Below are positions 9,148 to 17,234 of a stretch of 64,000 nucleotides of DNA, piece by piece (the stretch's first letter is position 1; each line of letters opens with the position of its first letter). The notes under the pieces were generated by a model that saw only the letters and a list, made by a program, of their open reading frames with translations, was not told the DNA's origin and ran no database searches. Both the position numbers and the translations under genes were made by a program. The DNA comes from NCEH01 sp043195125 (GTDB lineage Bacteria > Pseudomonadota > Alphaproteobacteria > Rhizobiales > Xanthobacteraceae): the NCBI RefSeq assembly GCF_043195125.1, contig NZ_JBAFWR010000004.1; one strand, written 5' to 3'.

Positions 9148-9345
9148 TCAGCCGGCCGCCTTGATGAGTGCGGCTTCCAGTTCTCGGTCGAGATACAGCC
9201 CGACTTGCGTAATCCGCTCGTCTCCAAATTGGCCGAAGAGCGTGGAAGGTTTGTCGTATTCGAACACGGCCTCTCCGTTTTCGGTTTCAAAGAGGGCGAC
9301 GCGGAGAGGCGCATAGAGCGCAGCGCCAAGATTGTGCCGAGTCAT
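9148..9345 (-). pseudogene. DUF302 protein, C-terminal fragment
   Basis: The minus-strand frame encodes a 65-residue stretch closely similar to the C-terminal third of the intact DUF302 protein at 11244-11801: LYAPLRVALFE versus LYAPLRVVVYA, and EYDKPSTLFGQF versus EYDKPTTLFGQF. The N-terminal two thirds, including any signal peptide, are missing. Similarity stops near 9330-9345, exactly where the neighbouring TetR fragment begins on the other strand. This looks like one side of a deletion or rearrangement junction. The in-frame ATG at 9345 is probably fortuitous. Confidence 0.7.
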
Positions 9346-9347
9346 CG

Positions 9348-9845
9348 TCGAATGGATTTAACGGGATCGGAGTCGACGGACTGGCAGCCGCGGCCGGTGT
9401 GACGTCGGGTGCGTTCTATTCAAATTTCCCGAACAAGGAGGCCCTCCTCGAAGGTGTCATCGAGGCTTGTCTGGGAAAATCCTTCATCGATTCTACCGGG
9501 GCCATAGCCGAACGGCGGGAACTTCTCCGGACATGGCTCCACGAATACATCAGCGCCTATCATCGGGAGAATCCGGCAGTGGGCTGCGTCATGCCAACTC
9601 TGAGCGCCGACGTCGCGCGCGCCAGCCCGGCGGTTCGAGAGACATACAAGCTCAAGATGCTGGAACTGATCTGTAAAGTGTCGACTGTCCTCGGCGGCGC
9701 CGAAGAGGATCGCGAACAGCGTGCATGGAGCATCGTTGCCATGATGGTCGGCTCCATTGGGATCTCGCGCGCCATGCCGGACGGCGACGCGGCCAACTGC
9801 GCCATCGAGCATGCTCTCGAAACCGCCGTCTCTCTCATCGGCTGA
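9348..9845 (+). pseudogene. TetR family regulator, N-terminally truncated
   Basis: The plus-strand frame reads GFNGIGVDGLAAAAGVTSGAFYSNFPNKEALLEGVI from about 9354, i.e. the TetR helix-turn-helix and helix 4, then a TetR ligand domain to the stop at 9845. The first DNA-binding helix and any normal start are absent. A stop-containing junction to the DUF302 remnant lies directly upstream. The first possible start is a GTG at 9399, inside the recognition region, which would give a 148-aa protein unable to form a complete HTH. A one-base shift near 9350 may also have occurred. The intact ancestor may have controlled the secreted hydrolase at 10191. Confidence 0.7.
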
Positions 9846-10190
9846 GGGAATCTGCTCCAGGATTCAAAAGCCCGGCGCCCAGACGCGACTTAGCTCTCCC
9901 ACACGACCCAGTCACCCTCACGCCCAAGGCATGCGTGACGGGAGGTGCGCCCAAGGCTCAGGACGCTCGCAAATCCGGACGATCGAGCATGACTTGCGGG
10001 GTTCAGATCATGGAGTCTTATTTGGCCAAGTCCTATGTTTTGAATGCGTTCAGCGAATGAAATTTGGATTACTCAGAGCATTTCCGGCGTGAAACCGATG
10101 TTAAATCGCGGCGGCCAGCACATTCCTGAGTATTGCAAATCATCCGGACTGAAATCAATCCGCAGCAAGGCGCTGCCAATGGAGACCAAA
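9846..10190. other. Intergenic region upstream of secreted hydrolase
   Basis: About 345 bases with no supportable coding region. It should hold the promoter of the hydrolase gene, though I see no confident -35/-10 pair. The stretch around 10010-10080 is AT-richer than the flanks. No terminator-like hairpin with a T run was seen after the TetR remnant. Confidence 0.4.
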
Positions 10191-10952
10191 ATGAAAACCC
10201 TCTTTCTATCCGCCGTTATGATGTCCACTGCCATGCTCGGCACGGGTACGGCCTCGGCACAGTCGAGCCAACCGATCAAGAACATCGTGCTGGTTCATGG
10301 CGCCTTCGTCGATGAGACCAGCTGGAATGGCGTGGCGGAAATCCTCAAGGCGAAGGGCTACCATGTGACCACCGTCAAAAATCCTCTGACCTCCCTCGCC
10401 GACGATGTCGCCGCGACGAATGCGGTGCTGAACGCTCAAGACGGACCGACCGTCCTGGTCGGTCATTCCTGGGGCGGCGTGGTGATCGGCGAAGCCGGCA
10501 ACAACGCCAAGGTGTCCGCCTTGGTCTATGTCTCAGCCTTCGCACCCGATAAAGGCGAGAGCGTTTCGGCGCTGTCCAAAAGCGGTCCTGCGACCCCTGG
10601 CGTCAAGGCCATCCGGCCGGACAATAAGGGTTATCTGACCATCGATCCGGCCGTGTTCCCGAGTGCGGTGGCCGGCGATCTGCCGAAGGAAATCGGAGAG
10701 CACCTGGCGGCGCATCAGATGCCCATCAACCACACTGCGTTCGATGCTCCGGCCGAGGTCGCCGCGTGGCACGTCAAGCCGAGTTGGTATGTCCTCAGCG
10801 CGAAAGATCTGCTGCTCGATCCGCACGCGCAGGCCTTCTTCGCCGAACGCATCAAGGCCAAGGTGACCACAGTCGAAGGCAGCCATTCATCGCTCGCCTC
10901 GCATGCCAAAGAAGTGGCGGCGGTCATAGAGGCTGCGGCCGGCGCGAAGTAA
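10191..10952 (+). CDS. Secreted alpha/beta hydrolase
   Basis: Protein of 253 aa with a Sec signal peptide (MKTLFLSAVMMSTAMLGTG..., cleavage likely after ASAQ or nearby), so it acts in the periplasm or outside. After it, IVLVHGAFVDETSW gives the oxyanion-hole HG motif, GHSWGG is the nucleophile elbow (Ser), and EGSHSSLASH near the C-terminus supplies the catalytic His. This matches the salicylate-esterase/hydroxynitrile-lyase-like branch of the superfamily. I chose ATG 10191 because a GGAG lies 6-7 bases upstream and the signal peptide starts there; ATG 10179 is the alternative. A hairpin follows 12 bases after the stop. Confidence 0.88.
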   Translation: MKTLFLSAVMMSTAMLGTGTASAQSSQPIKNIVLVHGAFVDETSWNGVAEILKAKGYHVTTVKNPLTSLADDVAATNAVLNAQDGPTVLVGHSWGGVVIGEAGNNAKVSALVYVSAFAPDKGESVSALSKSGPATPGVKAIRPDNKGYLTIDPAVFPSAVAGDLPKEIGEHLAAHQMPINHTAFDAPAEVAAWHVKPSWYVLSAKDLLLDPHAQAFFAERIKAKVTTVEGSHSSLASHAKEVAAVIEAAAGAK

Positions 10953-10964
10953 TTTTACCGCCGT

Positions 10965-11004
10965 GCGACGCTATTGGACCCGGTTCTGGAATCGATAGCG
11001 TCGC
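10965..11004 (+). terminator. Inverted repeat after the secreted hydrolase gene
   Basis: GCGACGCTAT (10965-10974) pairs perfectly with ATAGCGTCGC (10995-11004) across a 20-base loop, starting 12 bases after the hydrolase stop. There is no clear T run, so it is a terminator-like or mRNA-stabilising hairpin rather than a textbook intrinsic terminator. Confidence 0.5.
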
Positions 11005-11194
11005 CGGCACCCTGGAGAGCTTTAATCACGGCAACTTCGCAAAGGCCGACAGGTTTTCGCCTGCCCGGCCTTTGATCTCACGCCATCAGCCTTCCCAGCG
11101 CAGATGGTCGTTGCCCCTCCGAGCCCGGACATAATGCAGCGTTGCCTTGGAACCGGCGGACATACGCGATTTTTCCGAATCCATTCTAGAGGAA

Positions 11195-11220
11195 CGCCGC
11201 GCGGCATAAGCCGCACGGCG
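11195..11220 (-). terminator. Hairpin downstream of DUF302 gene
   Basis: CGCCGCGCGGC (11195-11205), loop ATAA, then GCCGCACGGCG (11210-11220): an 11-bp stem with one mismatch, located 23 bases past the end of the minus-strand DUF302 gene. No T run follows on the minus strand, so function as a terminator is inferred. Confidence 0.5.
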
Positions 11221-11243
11221 TCTATGATCGGCTGGTGCCGGTG

Positions 11244-11801
11244 TCAGTGGCTCACCTTCAGCACAAGGCGCTGGATACGCTCGTCGAGTGACTTGGCCAC
11301 CGCATCGATCTCGGCATTCTTGAACTGGCCGAACAGCGTGGTCGGCTTGTCGTATTCCAACGTCGTGCCCCCTTCCTTATTGGCGTAGACGACGACGCGC
11401 AGCGGGGCGTAAAGGCCGGCGGCGGGGTCGATGTTCATCATCTCCGTCGCGGAGAGAATGTTCCCGATGTAGTAGGCGATGAGCTCCCGCTTCTCGCCCT
11501 TGAGCGCGAGCAGGTCGCCATGCAGCGCGATGTAGTGGATCGCCAGCCCGTCCTCGCCGGCGATGCGCTTGGCGCCGGCCCGTAAGGATTCGACATCGTT
11601 GCTGCGGATGAACTGGCGCAGTTCGTCCAGGCGCCCGAGCTTTTCGATGTCGGCCTTCACGTCCTTGTAGGCGCGCGGCGAGATCACCTTGATGTGCTCC
11701 ACCGGAAGTGGCGTGGACACCACGCGCACGTCATCGCTGGCAAGCGCCGGCACCGCGAACAGGATGCCCGCAAGCACCAGTCCCGTCACATGTTTCCTCA
11801 T
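11244..11801 (-). CDS. DUF302 domain protein, secreted
   Basis: Protein of 185 aa. The first 22 residues form a clear signal peptide (MRKHVTGLVLAGILFAVPALA, then SDD). The rest matches the DUF302 family as I recognise it, whose biochemical role is unknown; the C-terminal block with AGLYAPLRVVVYA and EYDKPTTLFGQF is the most distinctive. A strong Shine-Dalgarno (AAGGAGGG) precedes the ATG. It starts 34 bases after the livF stop, so it may be the last gene of the liv transcript. A truncated relative lies at 9148-9345, which suggests a duplication in this region. Confidence 0.75.
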   Translation of the reverse strand: MRKHVTGLVLAGILFAVPALASDDVRVVSTPLPVEHIKVISPRAYKDVKADIEKLGRLDELRQFIRSNDVESLRAGAKRIAGEDGLAIHYIALHGDLLALKGEKRELIAYYIGNILSATEMMNIDPAAGLYAPLRVVVYANKEGGTTLEYDKPTTLFGQFKNAEIDAVAKSLDERIQRLVLKVSH

Positions 11802-11835
11802 AGTTCCCTCCTTCGTTTATGGTTTGGTTGTCTTG

Positions 11836-12570
11836 TCAGCGGGCGGTGGCGGTGGCACCGCCGTACGTGCCGATGTAGATCGCCGCGACACGCGGATCGC
11901 AGGCAAGATCGCGGGCGCTTCCTTCCAGCGTGATGCGGCCGGATTCGAGCACGTAGCCCCGGTCGGCGATGGCGAGGGCGGCGCGGGCATTCTGCTCGAC
12001 GAGCACAATGGAGGTGCCGCCGTCGCGCAATTGGCCGATGATCTGCATGGTCTGGGCGATGATCCGGGGCGCGAGCCCGAGGCTCGGCTCGTCGAGCATC
12101 AGCAGCCGCGGCTCGCACATCAGGGCCCGGCCGAGCGCCAGCATCTGCCGCTCGCCGCCGGACAGCGTGCCCGCAAGCTGGCGGCGCCGCTCCTTCAGCC
12201 GGGGAAACAGCGCATAAATGCGCTCGCGGGTGCTAGCCGCACCGGCGCGTCCCCTCAGATAGGCGCCGAGGGCGAGATTGTCCTCCACCGCCATGTCGGA
12301 GAACAATTCCCGCCGCTCCGGCACCAGCGCGATCCCGGCTTCGAGACGGTCCTCGATGGGGATGCGCGAGATGTCGGTGCCGTCGAACACGATGGTGCCG
12401 GAAATCAGCCGGTTGAGCCCGGCCGTCGCGCCCAGAAGCGTTGTCTTCCCAGCGCCGTTGGGGCCGATGACGGTGGTGATCTGCCCCTGCTCGGCCTTCA
12501 GATCCAGGCCGAAGAGCGCCTCCGCGCGGCCGTAGCCCACCCGCAGGCCGGTGATCTCAAGAAGGCTCAT
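11836..12570 (-). CDS. livF: Branched-chain-type ABC transporter ATPase LivF
   Basis: ABC ATPase of 244 aa, the second ATPase of a HAAT (LIV-type) importer. Walker A is GPNGAGKT at residues 36-43, the ABC signature LSGGERQMLALGRAL is near 140, and Walker B LLMLDEPSLGLAP near 160. The start overlaps the stop of the livM-livG fusion (ATGA). HAAT importers take up branched-chain amino acids, but many paralogues take up aromatic acids, amides or other carboxylates. Here the context of BKACE and acyl-CoA synthetase genes argues for a carboxylate-like catabolic substrate rather than amino acids. Confidence 0.92.
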   Translation of the reverse strand: MSLLEITGLRVGYGRAEALFGLDLKAEQGQITTVIGPNGAGKTTLLGATAGLNRLISGTIVFDGTDISRIPIEDRLEAGIALVPERRELFSDMAVEDNLALGAYLRGRAGAASTRERIYALFPRLKERRRQLAGTLSGGERQMLALGRALMCEPRLLMLDEPSLGLAPRIIAQTMQIIGQLRDGGTSIVLVEQNARAALAIADRGYVLESGRITLEGSARDLACDPRVAAIYIGTYGGATATAR

Positions 12571-14354
12571 GCGACGCCTCCCAGATAGGCTTCCAGGACC
12601 TTCGGATCGTTCTGGATGGCGGCGGGCACGCCCTCGGCGATCTTGATGCCGTATTCCATCACCACGATGCGGTCGGCGAGGTTCATGACGAACTCCATGT
12701 CATGCTCCACCAACAGAACGCTCATGCCGCGCGCCCTTAGTCCGGCGAGCAGGTCCGCCAGCCTCTGCTTTTCCGCATAGCGCAGGCCCGCGGCCGGCTC
12801 ATCGAGCAGCAGGATCGCCGGTTCCAGCACGAGCGCCCGCGCGATTTCGACGATGCGCTGCTGGCCCAGCGAAAGCTGGCCCGCCGTCCGGTCGCGTTCC
12901 GCGAGAAGCCCGGTCTCGCCGAGCGCGCGCTCGGCGCTGGCGCGCAGCACCGCCTCCTCCGTGCGGTCGAGCCGCAATCCGTTGCGGACGAAGCCGCACG
13001 AGGCGGCGCGATGAGCGCCGAGCATCACGTTCTCGATCACTGGACGATCCGCCAGCAGCTTCACGTGCTGGAAGGTCCGCGCCATCCTGTCCGAGGCGAT
13101 GGCGCGGGCGGGCTTGCGGTCGATCCGCGCGCCACGCAGCCGGATCTCACCGGCGGTCGGCCGCAGAACCCCGGTGATGAGGTTGAACATGGTGCTCTTG
13201 CCGGCACCGTTCGGCCCGATGAGCGCGACAATCTCGCGGGGGTGAACCTCAAACCCCACGTCCTGCACGGCGGCGAGACCGCCGAACTCCTTGCGCGCGC
13301 CTGTGATTGAAAGGAGGGTTTCGCCGGCTGCGTCCCGGCCGCGCGTTAGCACCGAAGGCGCAGCGGCATCGCACGTGACAGTCGAGGCCAGCGTCGGCGC
13401 CCGCGAAAGCCAGCGGCCGGCGAGCCGCGCCAGTCGCGGCCAAAGACCCTCTGGCATAAAGCACACCAGCACGATGACCGCGAGGCTGAAGGCGATCACC
13501 TCGAACTGGGCACCATCGCCGATCAGCGCCGGAAGCAGGTCCTGCAGCCACTGCTTCAGCAGCGTGACCATGACCGAGCCCAGCACCGCGCCGGCGATGG
13601 ACGACATGCCGCCGATGACGACCATGAAGAGATATTCGATGCTCATGCCGAGGCCGAATGGGGTCGGGTTCACGAACCGCTGGAAATGCGCATAGAGCCA
13701 CCCCGACAGTCCGGCGAGCAGAGCCGCATAGATGAACACCTTCAGCCGGTAGCGCGCGGTGTCGACGCCCATGGCCTCGGCCATCACCGTCTGCCCGTTG
13801 ATGGCACGCAGGACCCGCCCCGCGCGGGAATTCAGCAGGTTCGCGGACATCCAGCAGGCGAAAGCGAGCACGGCGATGACCACCGGCAGCATGTCCCGCC
13901 CGGTGGACAGCACATAGGAGCCAATGGAGAGGGGCGGGATGCCCGACAGGCCGGTGAAGCGGCCGGTCATGTCCAAGTTGCCGAAGACGATATAGAAGCC
14001 CACGGCCCAGGCGATGGTCCCGAGCGGCAGATAGTGGCCCGAGAGGCGCAGCGTGACGAGCGCGAGCAAGACCGCTGCGACACCCGTGACGGCCAGCGCG
14101 ATCACAAGCCCGATCCAGGGCGACAGGCCGTATTGGGTCGTCGCGATGGCCGTGGCGTAGGCGCCGAGGCCGGCGAAGGTTGCCTGACCGAAGGAGGTGG
14201 CGCCGGTGATGCCGGTCAACATCACCAGGCCGACGCAGACCAATGCGGCAAGGCCGATATAGACAAGCAGCGTCACCCAATATTCGGGCAGCACGCGCGA
14301 TACGAGCACCGCGAGCACGAGGCTGACGAGGAGGAGAGCAAGGGCTTTCATCAT
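12567..14354 (-). CDS. Fused LivM permease - LivG ATPase
   Basis: A single 595-aa frame joins an inner-membrane permease to a cytosolic ATPase. Residues about 1-330 are LivM-like with many hydrophobic helices and motifs such as LTGITGATSFGQATFAGLGAY and VVIGGMSSIAGAVLGS. A linker follows, then from about 345 a LivG ATPase with Walker A GPNGAGKS near 380, signature LSLGQQRIVEIARAL and LLLDEPAAGL. The LivG-specific tail EYGIKIAEGVPAAIQNDP is present. Both junctions with livH and livF are ATGA overlaps. Such LivM-LivG fusions occur in several proteobacterial catabolic clusters and ensure equal stoichiometry. Frame continuity is direct; no sequencing frameshift need be invoked. Confidence 0.93.
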   Translation of the reverse strand: MMKALALLLVSLVLAVLVSRVLPEYWVTLLVYIGLAALVCVGLVMLTGITGATSFGQATFAGLGAYATAIATTQYGLSPWIGLVIALAVTGVAAVLLALVTLRLSGHYLPLGTIAWAVGFYIVFGNLDMTGRFTGLSGIPPLSIGSYVLSTGRDMLPVVIAVLAFACWMSANLLNSRAGRVLRAINGQTVMAEAMGVDTARYRLKVFIYAALLAGLSGWLYAHFQRFVNPTPFGLGMSIEYLFMVVIGGMSSIAGAVLGSVMVTLLKQWLQDLLPALIGDGAQFEVIAFSLAVIVLVCFMPEGLWPRLARLAGRWLSRAPTLASTVTCDAAAPSVLTRGRDAAGETLLSITGARKEFGGLAAVQDVGFEVHPREIVALIGPNGAGKSTMFNLITGVLRPTAGEIRLRGARIDRKPARAIASDRMARTFQHVKLLADRPVIENVMLGAHRAASCGFVRNGLRLDRTEEAVLRASAERALGETGLLAERDRTAGQLSLGQQRIVEIARALVLEPAILLLDEPAAGLRYAEKQRLADLLAGLRARGMSVLLVEHDMEFVMNLADRIVVMEYGIKIAEGVPAAIQNDPKVLEAYLGGVA

Positions 14355-15385
14355 TCCTCCGAATAGCCGTGTCGAACCGACAGCCAGAGCAGCACCGGCA
14401 AGACCAGGAAGAAAACGATGGCTTCCTTGAAGGCGCTGGCGAAGAAGGAGGCGTAGCTCTCGGTAAGCCCGACGAAGAGGGCGCCGAGCACCGCCATGGG
14501 GAAGCTCGCGAGGTTGCCGATGATGGCGCCGACGAACCCCTTCAGGGCGATGAAGAAGCCGGTGTCGTAATAGAGCGTGGTCAGCGGCCCCATCAGCAGG
14601 CCGCTGACGGCACCAAGCAGCGCGGCGAGGGTGAAGGCCATGCTGCCGCCCCGCTCGGGCCGGATGCCCACGATGCGCGCGCCGAGCCTGTTTGACGCCA
14701 TGGCGCGCAACGCCTTCCCGAAGGTGGTGAGGGCGAAGGCCAGGGCGAGCGCGGCCATCACCAGCGCGGTCACGGCGAGGATCGAGACTTCGGAGCCGGA
14801 GAGGTGCAGATCGCCGATCTGGACGTCGAACGGGATGAGAACAGGCGTCCTGAAGCCTTCGGCCCCGAAGAAATACAGGCCGAAGCCGACCATCGCCGTG
14901 TGGACCGCCACCGAGACGATAAGCAGCAACAGCACCGAATAATCGGCGATCGGCGCATAGATGGTGCGGTAGAGAAGCGGCCCGAGCGGCACCACCACGA
15001 AAAGGGTTGCGAGCACCTGCACGGCAAAGCCCGCCCGCGGCGCGTCAATCCCGAAGAGCAGCACCGCGGCCACGACGGTGGGCGCGACGATGCGCAGAAG
15101 CGCGCCGGCGAGGCCGGCCGTGCCGCCCGGCATGGCAAGACGGGCCACACATTCGGCGCCGCCTGCCCAGATGGTCATCGCCACCAGCAGCCAGAAGGTC
15201 GCCGGGACGTGCCCGCCCTGAAGCATGGCGAGGCTCAGCGCGCCGTAGGTGACGAACTCGCCCTGGGGCACGAAGATGACGCGGGTCACGCTGAAGGTCA
15301 GCACCAGCGCCAGCGCGACCAGCGCATAGATGGCGCCATTCACCGCTCCGTCCTGGGCCAGGATAGAGGCAATCTGGATGTCCAT
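14351..15385 (-). CDS. livH: Branched-chain-type ABC transporter permease LivH
   Basis: Inner-membrane permease of 344 aa. It opens with GAVNGAIYALVALALVLTFS, the typical LivH first helix. Near residue 225-255 it has TFGKALRAMASNRLGARIVGI followed by AFTLAALLGAVSGLL, the conserved cytoplasmic coupling loop region. A GGGAG Shine-Dalgarno precedes the ATG by about 9 bases. It lies 27 bases after the premature stop of the truncated BKACE gene, so the two are on the same transcript. The periplasmic partner for this transporter is most likely the binding protein at 18514-19731. Confidence 0.92.
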   Translation of the reverse strand: MDIQIASILAQDGAVNGAIYALVALALVLTFSVTRVIFVPQGEFVTYGALSLAMLQGGHVPATFWLLVAMTIWAGGAECVARLAMPGGTAGLAGALLRIVAPTVVAAVLLFGIDAPRAGFAVQVLATLFVVVPLGPLLYRTIYAPIADYSVLLLLIVSVAVHTAMVGFGLYFFGAEGFRTPVLIPFDVQIGDLHLSGSEVSILAVTALVMAALALAFALTTFGKALRAMASNRLGARIVGIRPERGGSMAFTLAALLGAVSGLLMGPLTTLYYDTGFFIALKGFVGAIIGNLASFPMAVLGALFVGLTESYASFFASAFKEAIVFFLVLPVLLWLSVRHGYSEE

Positions 15386-15412
15386 TGTGCGGTCTCCCGA
15401 ACATCTGCGGGT

Positions 15413-15946
15413 TTAGAGGTGGCCCACGTCGTAGCATTCATGCTCGAACTTGGTGCCGTGTTCCTCGCCCAACATCTTGTAGATGCGTTCGATATCCCCG
15501 AACGTATTGCGGAAGATGAAATCCTTGGTTCCGGTTAGGTAAGGCTCTTCCCAATCGTATTTCCAGCCCGAATATCGCTTCGCCAAAGGATGCAGGGCGA
15601 AGTTCATGGAGCCCATGTTCAGCGAGCACATCTCGGGCGCCGCCTTCAGTGGGGCCGCAAGGCGATCCTCCACGCTCATATTCAGCCCGCCGCCGGTGGT
15701 GATGTTGATCACGGCGTCGGTGGCCTGCTTGATGCGGGGCAAAAACTCCATGAAAACAGAAGGATCCGGGGATGGCCGACCGTCCCTGGGGTCGCGGGCG
15801 TGGAGGTGCAGGATGGCGGCGCCGGCCTCGGCGGCGGCGATGGCCTGCTCGGCGATCTCGCTGGGGGTAATAGGCAGCGCGTCCGACATGGTGGGCGTGT
15901 GGATGCCGCCCGTCACCGCGCAGGTGATGATGACCTTGGTTTGCAT
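15413..15946 (-). pseudogene. BKACE (DUF849) beta-keto acid cleavage enzyme, 3'-truncated
   Basis: The 177-aa frame is a clear N-terminal part of a beta-keto acid cleavage enzyme: VIITCAVTGGIHTP, then AAILHLHARDPRDGRPSPDP with the two zinc-binding histidines of HLHARD, then TGGGLNMSVEDR. It stops with TAA right after FEHECYDVGHL, where full-length relatives (about 300 aa) continue into the last strands of the TIM barrel and supply the glutamate zinc ligand. Only 27 bases separate the stop from livH. The missing third is not found in another frame here, so it was deleted. A full-length relative sits at 19754-20785. Activity is very unlikely. Confidence 0.8.
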
Positions 15947-16001
15947 TGCCTGTCCTCGAGCGCGGCCGTTCTGTCCTTCGGATTGACTTGCGAAGGGGCC
16001 G

Positions 16002-16574
16002 TCATAACTGGAGCGCCCGTGCCGCCGCGATGGCATCCGGACGCACGCGACGGAGGGATTGCTGATAGCCGCTGATGGTCGGAACCTGCGCGACCACGCA
16101 GGCGATCCGACGGTCGATAGCCCCCAGCACCAGTGCATGCCCACCGCTGTAGCTCGATCCCCACAGCCCGATGCGGTCGCTATTCACACCGGGCTGAAGG
16201 CTGAGCCAGGTGATGACGTCCCGCGCATCGCGAATCTGCTGCCAGGGGTCGATCTCATGGCGCGGTTCGCCGCTGCTGCCGCCGAAGTTGCGGTGATCGT
16301 AGACGAGCACCGCAAAGCCCGCCGCCGCGAACGCCTCGGCGAAGCGCCAGAGGAAGTGGGCCGCGAGCGCTGCAAAACCGTGGGACATCACAATCGCAGC
16401 GCCATGATCCGCGTGGTTCGGTGGGGTATAGAGCGTGCCCACCAGGCGGGCTCCGTCACTGGTGGCGATGACGACGCTTCGACACTCAGATCTCGATCCG
16501 CCGGCAGCCTCCCCCACGCGCCCGCCCAACCTGCTCTCTTCCATAACCGCTCTCCGGGCCCGGTATTTCATCAA
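16002..16574 (-). pseudogene. Alpha/beta hydrolase (S15/dienelactone hydrolase-like), 3'-truncated
   Basis: The 190-aa frame encodes the N-terminal part of an alpha/beta hydrolase: IVMSHGFAAL (oxyanion hole), VLVYDHRNFGGSSGEPRHEI, and the nucleophile elbow GLWGSSYSGGHAL. It ends at VPTISGYQQSLRRVRPDAIAAARALQL, where relatives continue for another 100 or so residues with the catalytic Asp and His. So the triad is incomplete. It is the first gene of the minus-strand run, 55 bases before the truncated BKACE gene. A GACCGGTC operator-like site lies about 30 bases upstream. Two successive genes with lost 3' ends suggest decay of an older pathway copy. Confidence 0.7.
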
Positions 16575-16604
16575 GGCGAAACAAGGCTCTTGACTCTTTA
16601 AGAT

Positions 16605-16620
16605 GACCGGTCAAATTTAT
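16605..16620 (+). promoter_or_regulatory. Operator-like site GACCGGTCAAATTTAT (left copy)
   Basis: GACCGGTC is a perfect 8-bp palindrome followed by AAATTTAT. The same 16-base string with one mismatch occurs in inverted orientation at 17170-17185. This copy lies between the minus-strand truncated hydrolase and the plus-strand tautomerase gene. The likely ligand is the NemR-like TetR protein encoded at 17235. A TTGACT (16590-16595) just upstream may be a -35 element for the tautomerase gene. Confidence 0.6.
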
Positions 16621-16696
16621 ATCAATTCCGGCGCCCCCTCAAGTCGGAAGACACAGTCAGGACCCCGGTGCAACGACGCCGGCTGGAGGATCTGCA

Positions 16697-17155
16697 ATGC
16701 CGATGATCGACCTGTCCCTGCCCAAGGGCGCGCTGCCGGCCGACAAGCTGGAAGCGATGATGCACCGGGCGGTGAAGACGCTGATGTGGTGGGAGAAGAT
16801 CCCCGACACACCCGAAGCGAGAAACATCGCCTGGGCCTTCGTGAATGAGCTCGAACCGCGCCACGTCTTCATTGGTGGCATGCCGCCCGGTCGACCGCGC
16901 TATCGGTTTCGCGTCCACACCATCGAGGGCCTCATGGACGACCGTGCCAAGCAGGGCGTCATGCGCGATCTTACACGGCTCGTCCTGGAGACGGAGGGCG
17001 TGCCGATCGACGCCGACAATGCCGGGCGCGTGTGGTGCATCCTGCGGGAATATCCGCGGGCGAACTGGGGCATCGCGGGCTATCCCTTCCCCCCGTCCGG
17101 CTATCTCTCCGGCGCCAGCCAGATTGCGGTCTCTCCCCAGGATTTCGTGGAATGA
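16697..17155 (+). CDS. Tautomerase family protein
   Basis: Protein of 152 aa beginning MPMIDLSLPKGALPADK. A proline directly after the start methionine followed by a short beta strand and a helix is the hallmark of the 4-oxalocrotonate tautomerase superfamily, where Pro becomes the N-terminal catalytic base. The chain is about twice the single-domain length, as in fused tautomerases; the second half (VFIGGMPPGRPRYRFRVHTI...) also has a strand-helix layout but no second initiator proline. A GGAGGATCTGC stretch precedes the ATG. It lies between two copies of a putative TetR operator and probably takes part in the catabolic pathway downstream. Confidence 0.75.
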   Translation: MPMIDLSLPKGALPADKLEAMMHRAVKTLMWWEKIPDTPEARNIAWAFVNELEPRHVFIGGMPPGRPRYRFRVHTIEGLMDDRAKQGVMRDLTRLVLETEGVPIDADNAGRVWCILREYPRANWGIAGYPFPPSGYLSGASQIAVSPQDFVE

Positions 17156-17169
17156 GCCCGTGGAGCATG

Positions 17170-17185
17170 ATAAATTAGACCGGTC
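17170..17185 (-). promoter_or_regulatory. Operator-like site GACCGGTCTAATTTAT (right copy, inverted)
   Basis: Read on the minus strand this is GACCGGTC TAATTTAT, matching the left copy at 16605-16620 in 15 of 16 positions. It lies 50 bases upstream of the TetR start, in the place expected for autoregulation and for control of the downstream operon. The match between two sites 550 bases apart in inverted orientation is unlikely by chance. Confidence 0.6.
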
Positions 17186-17234
17186 GGCTTGTTGATTGAT
17201 CGTGCCGACTGGACCGACAAGAGGGATGTTGACG

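Noticed and set aside
10074..10096. Stretch CAGAGCATTTCCGGCGTGAAACC resembling interspersed rhizobial repeats
   Set aside because: Only a partial likeness from memory, a single copy in the window and no inverted partner.
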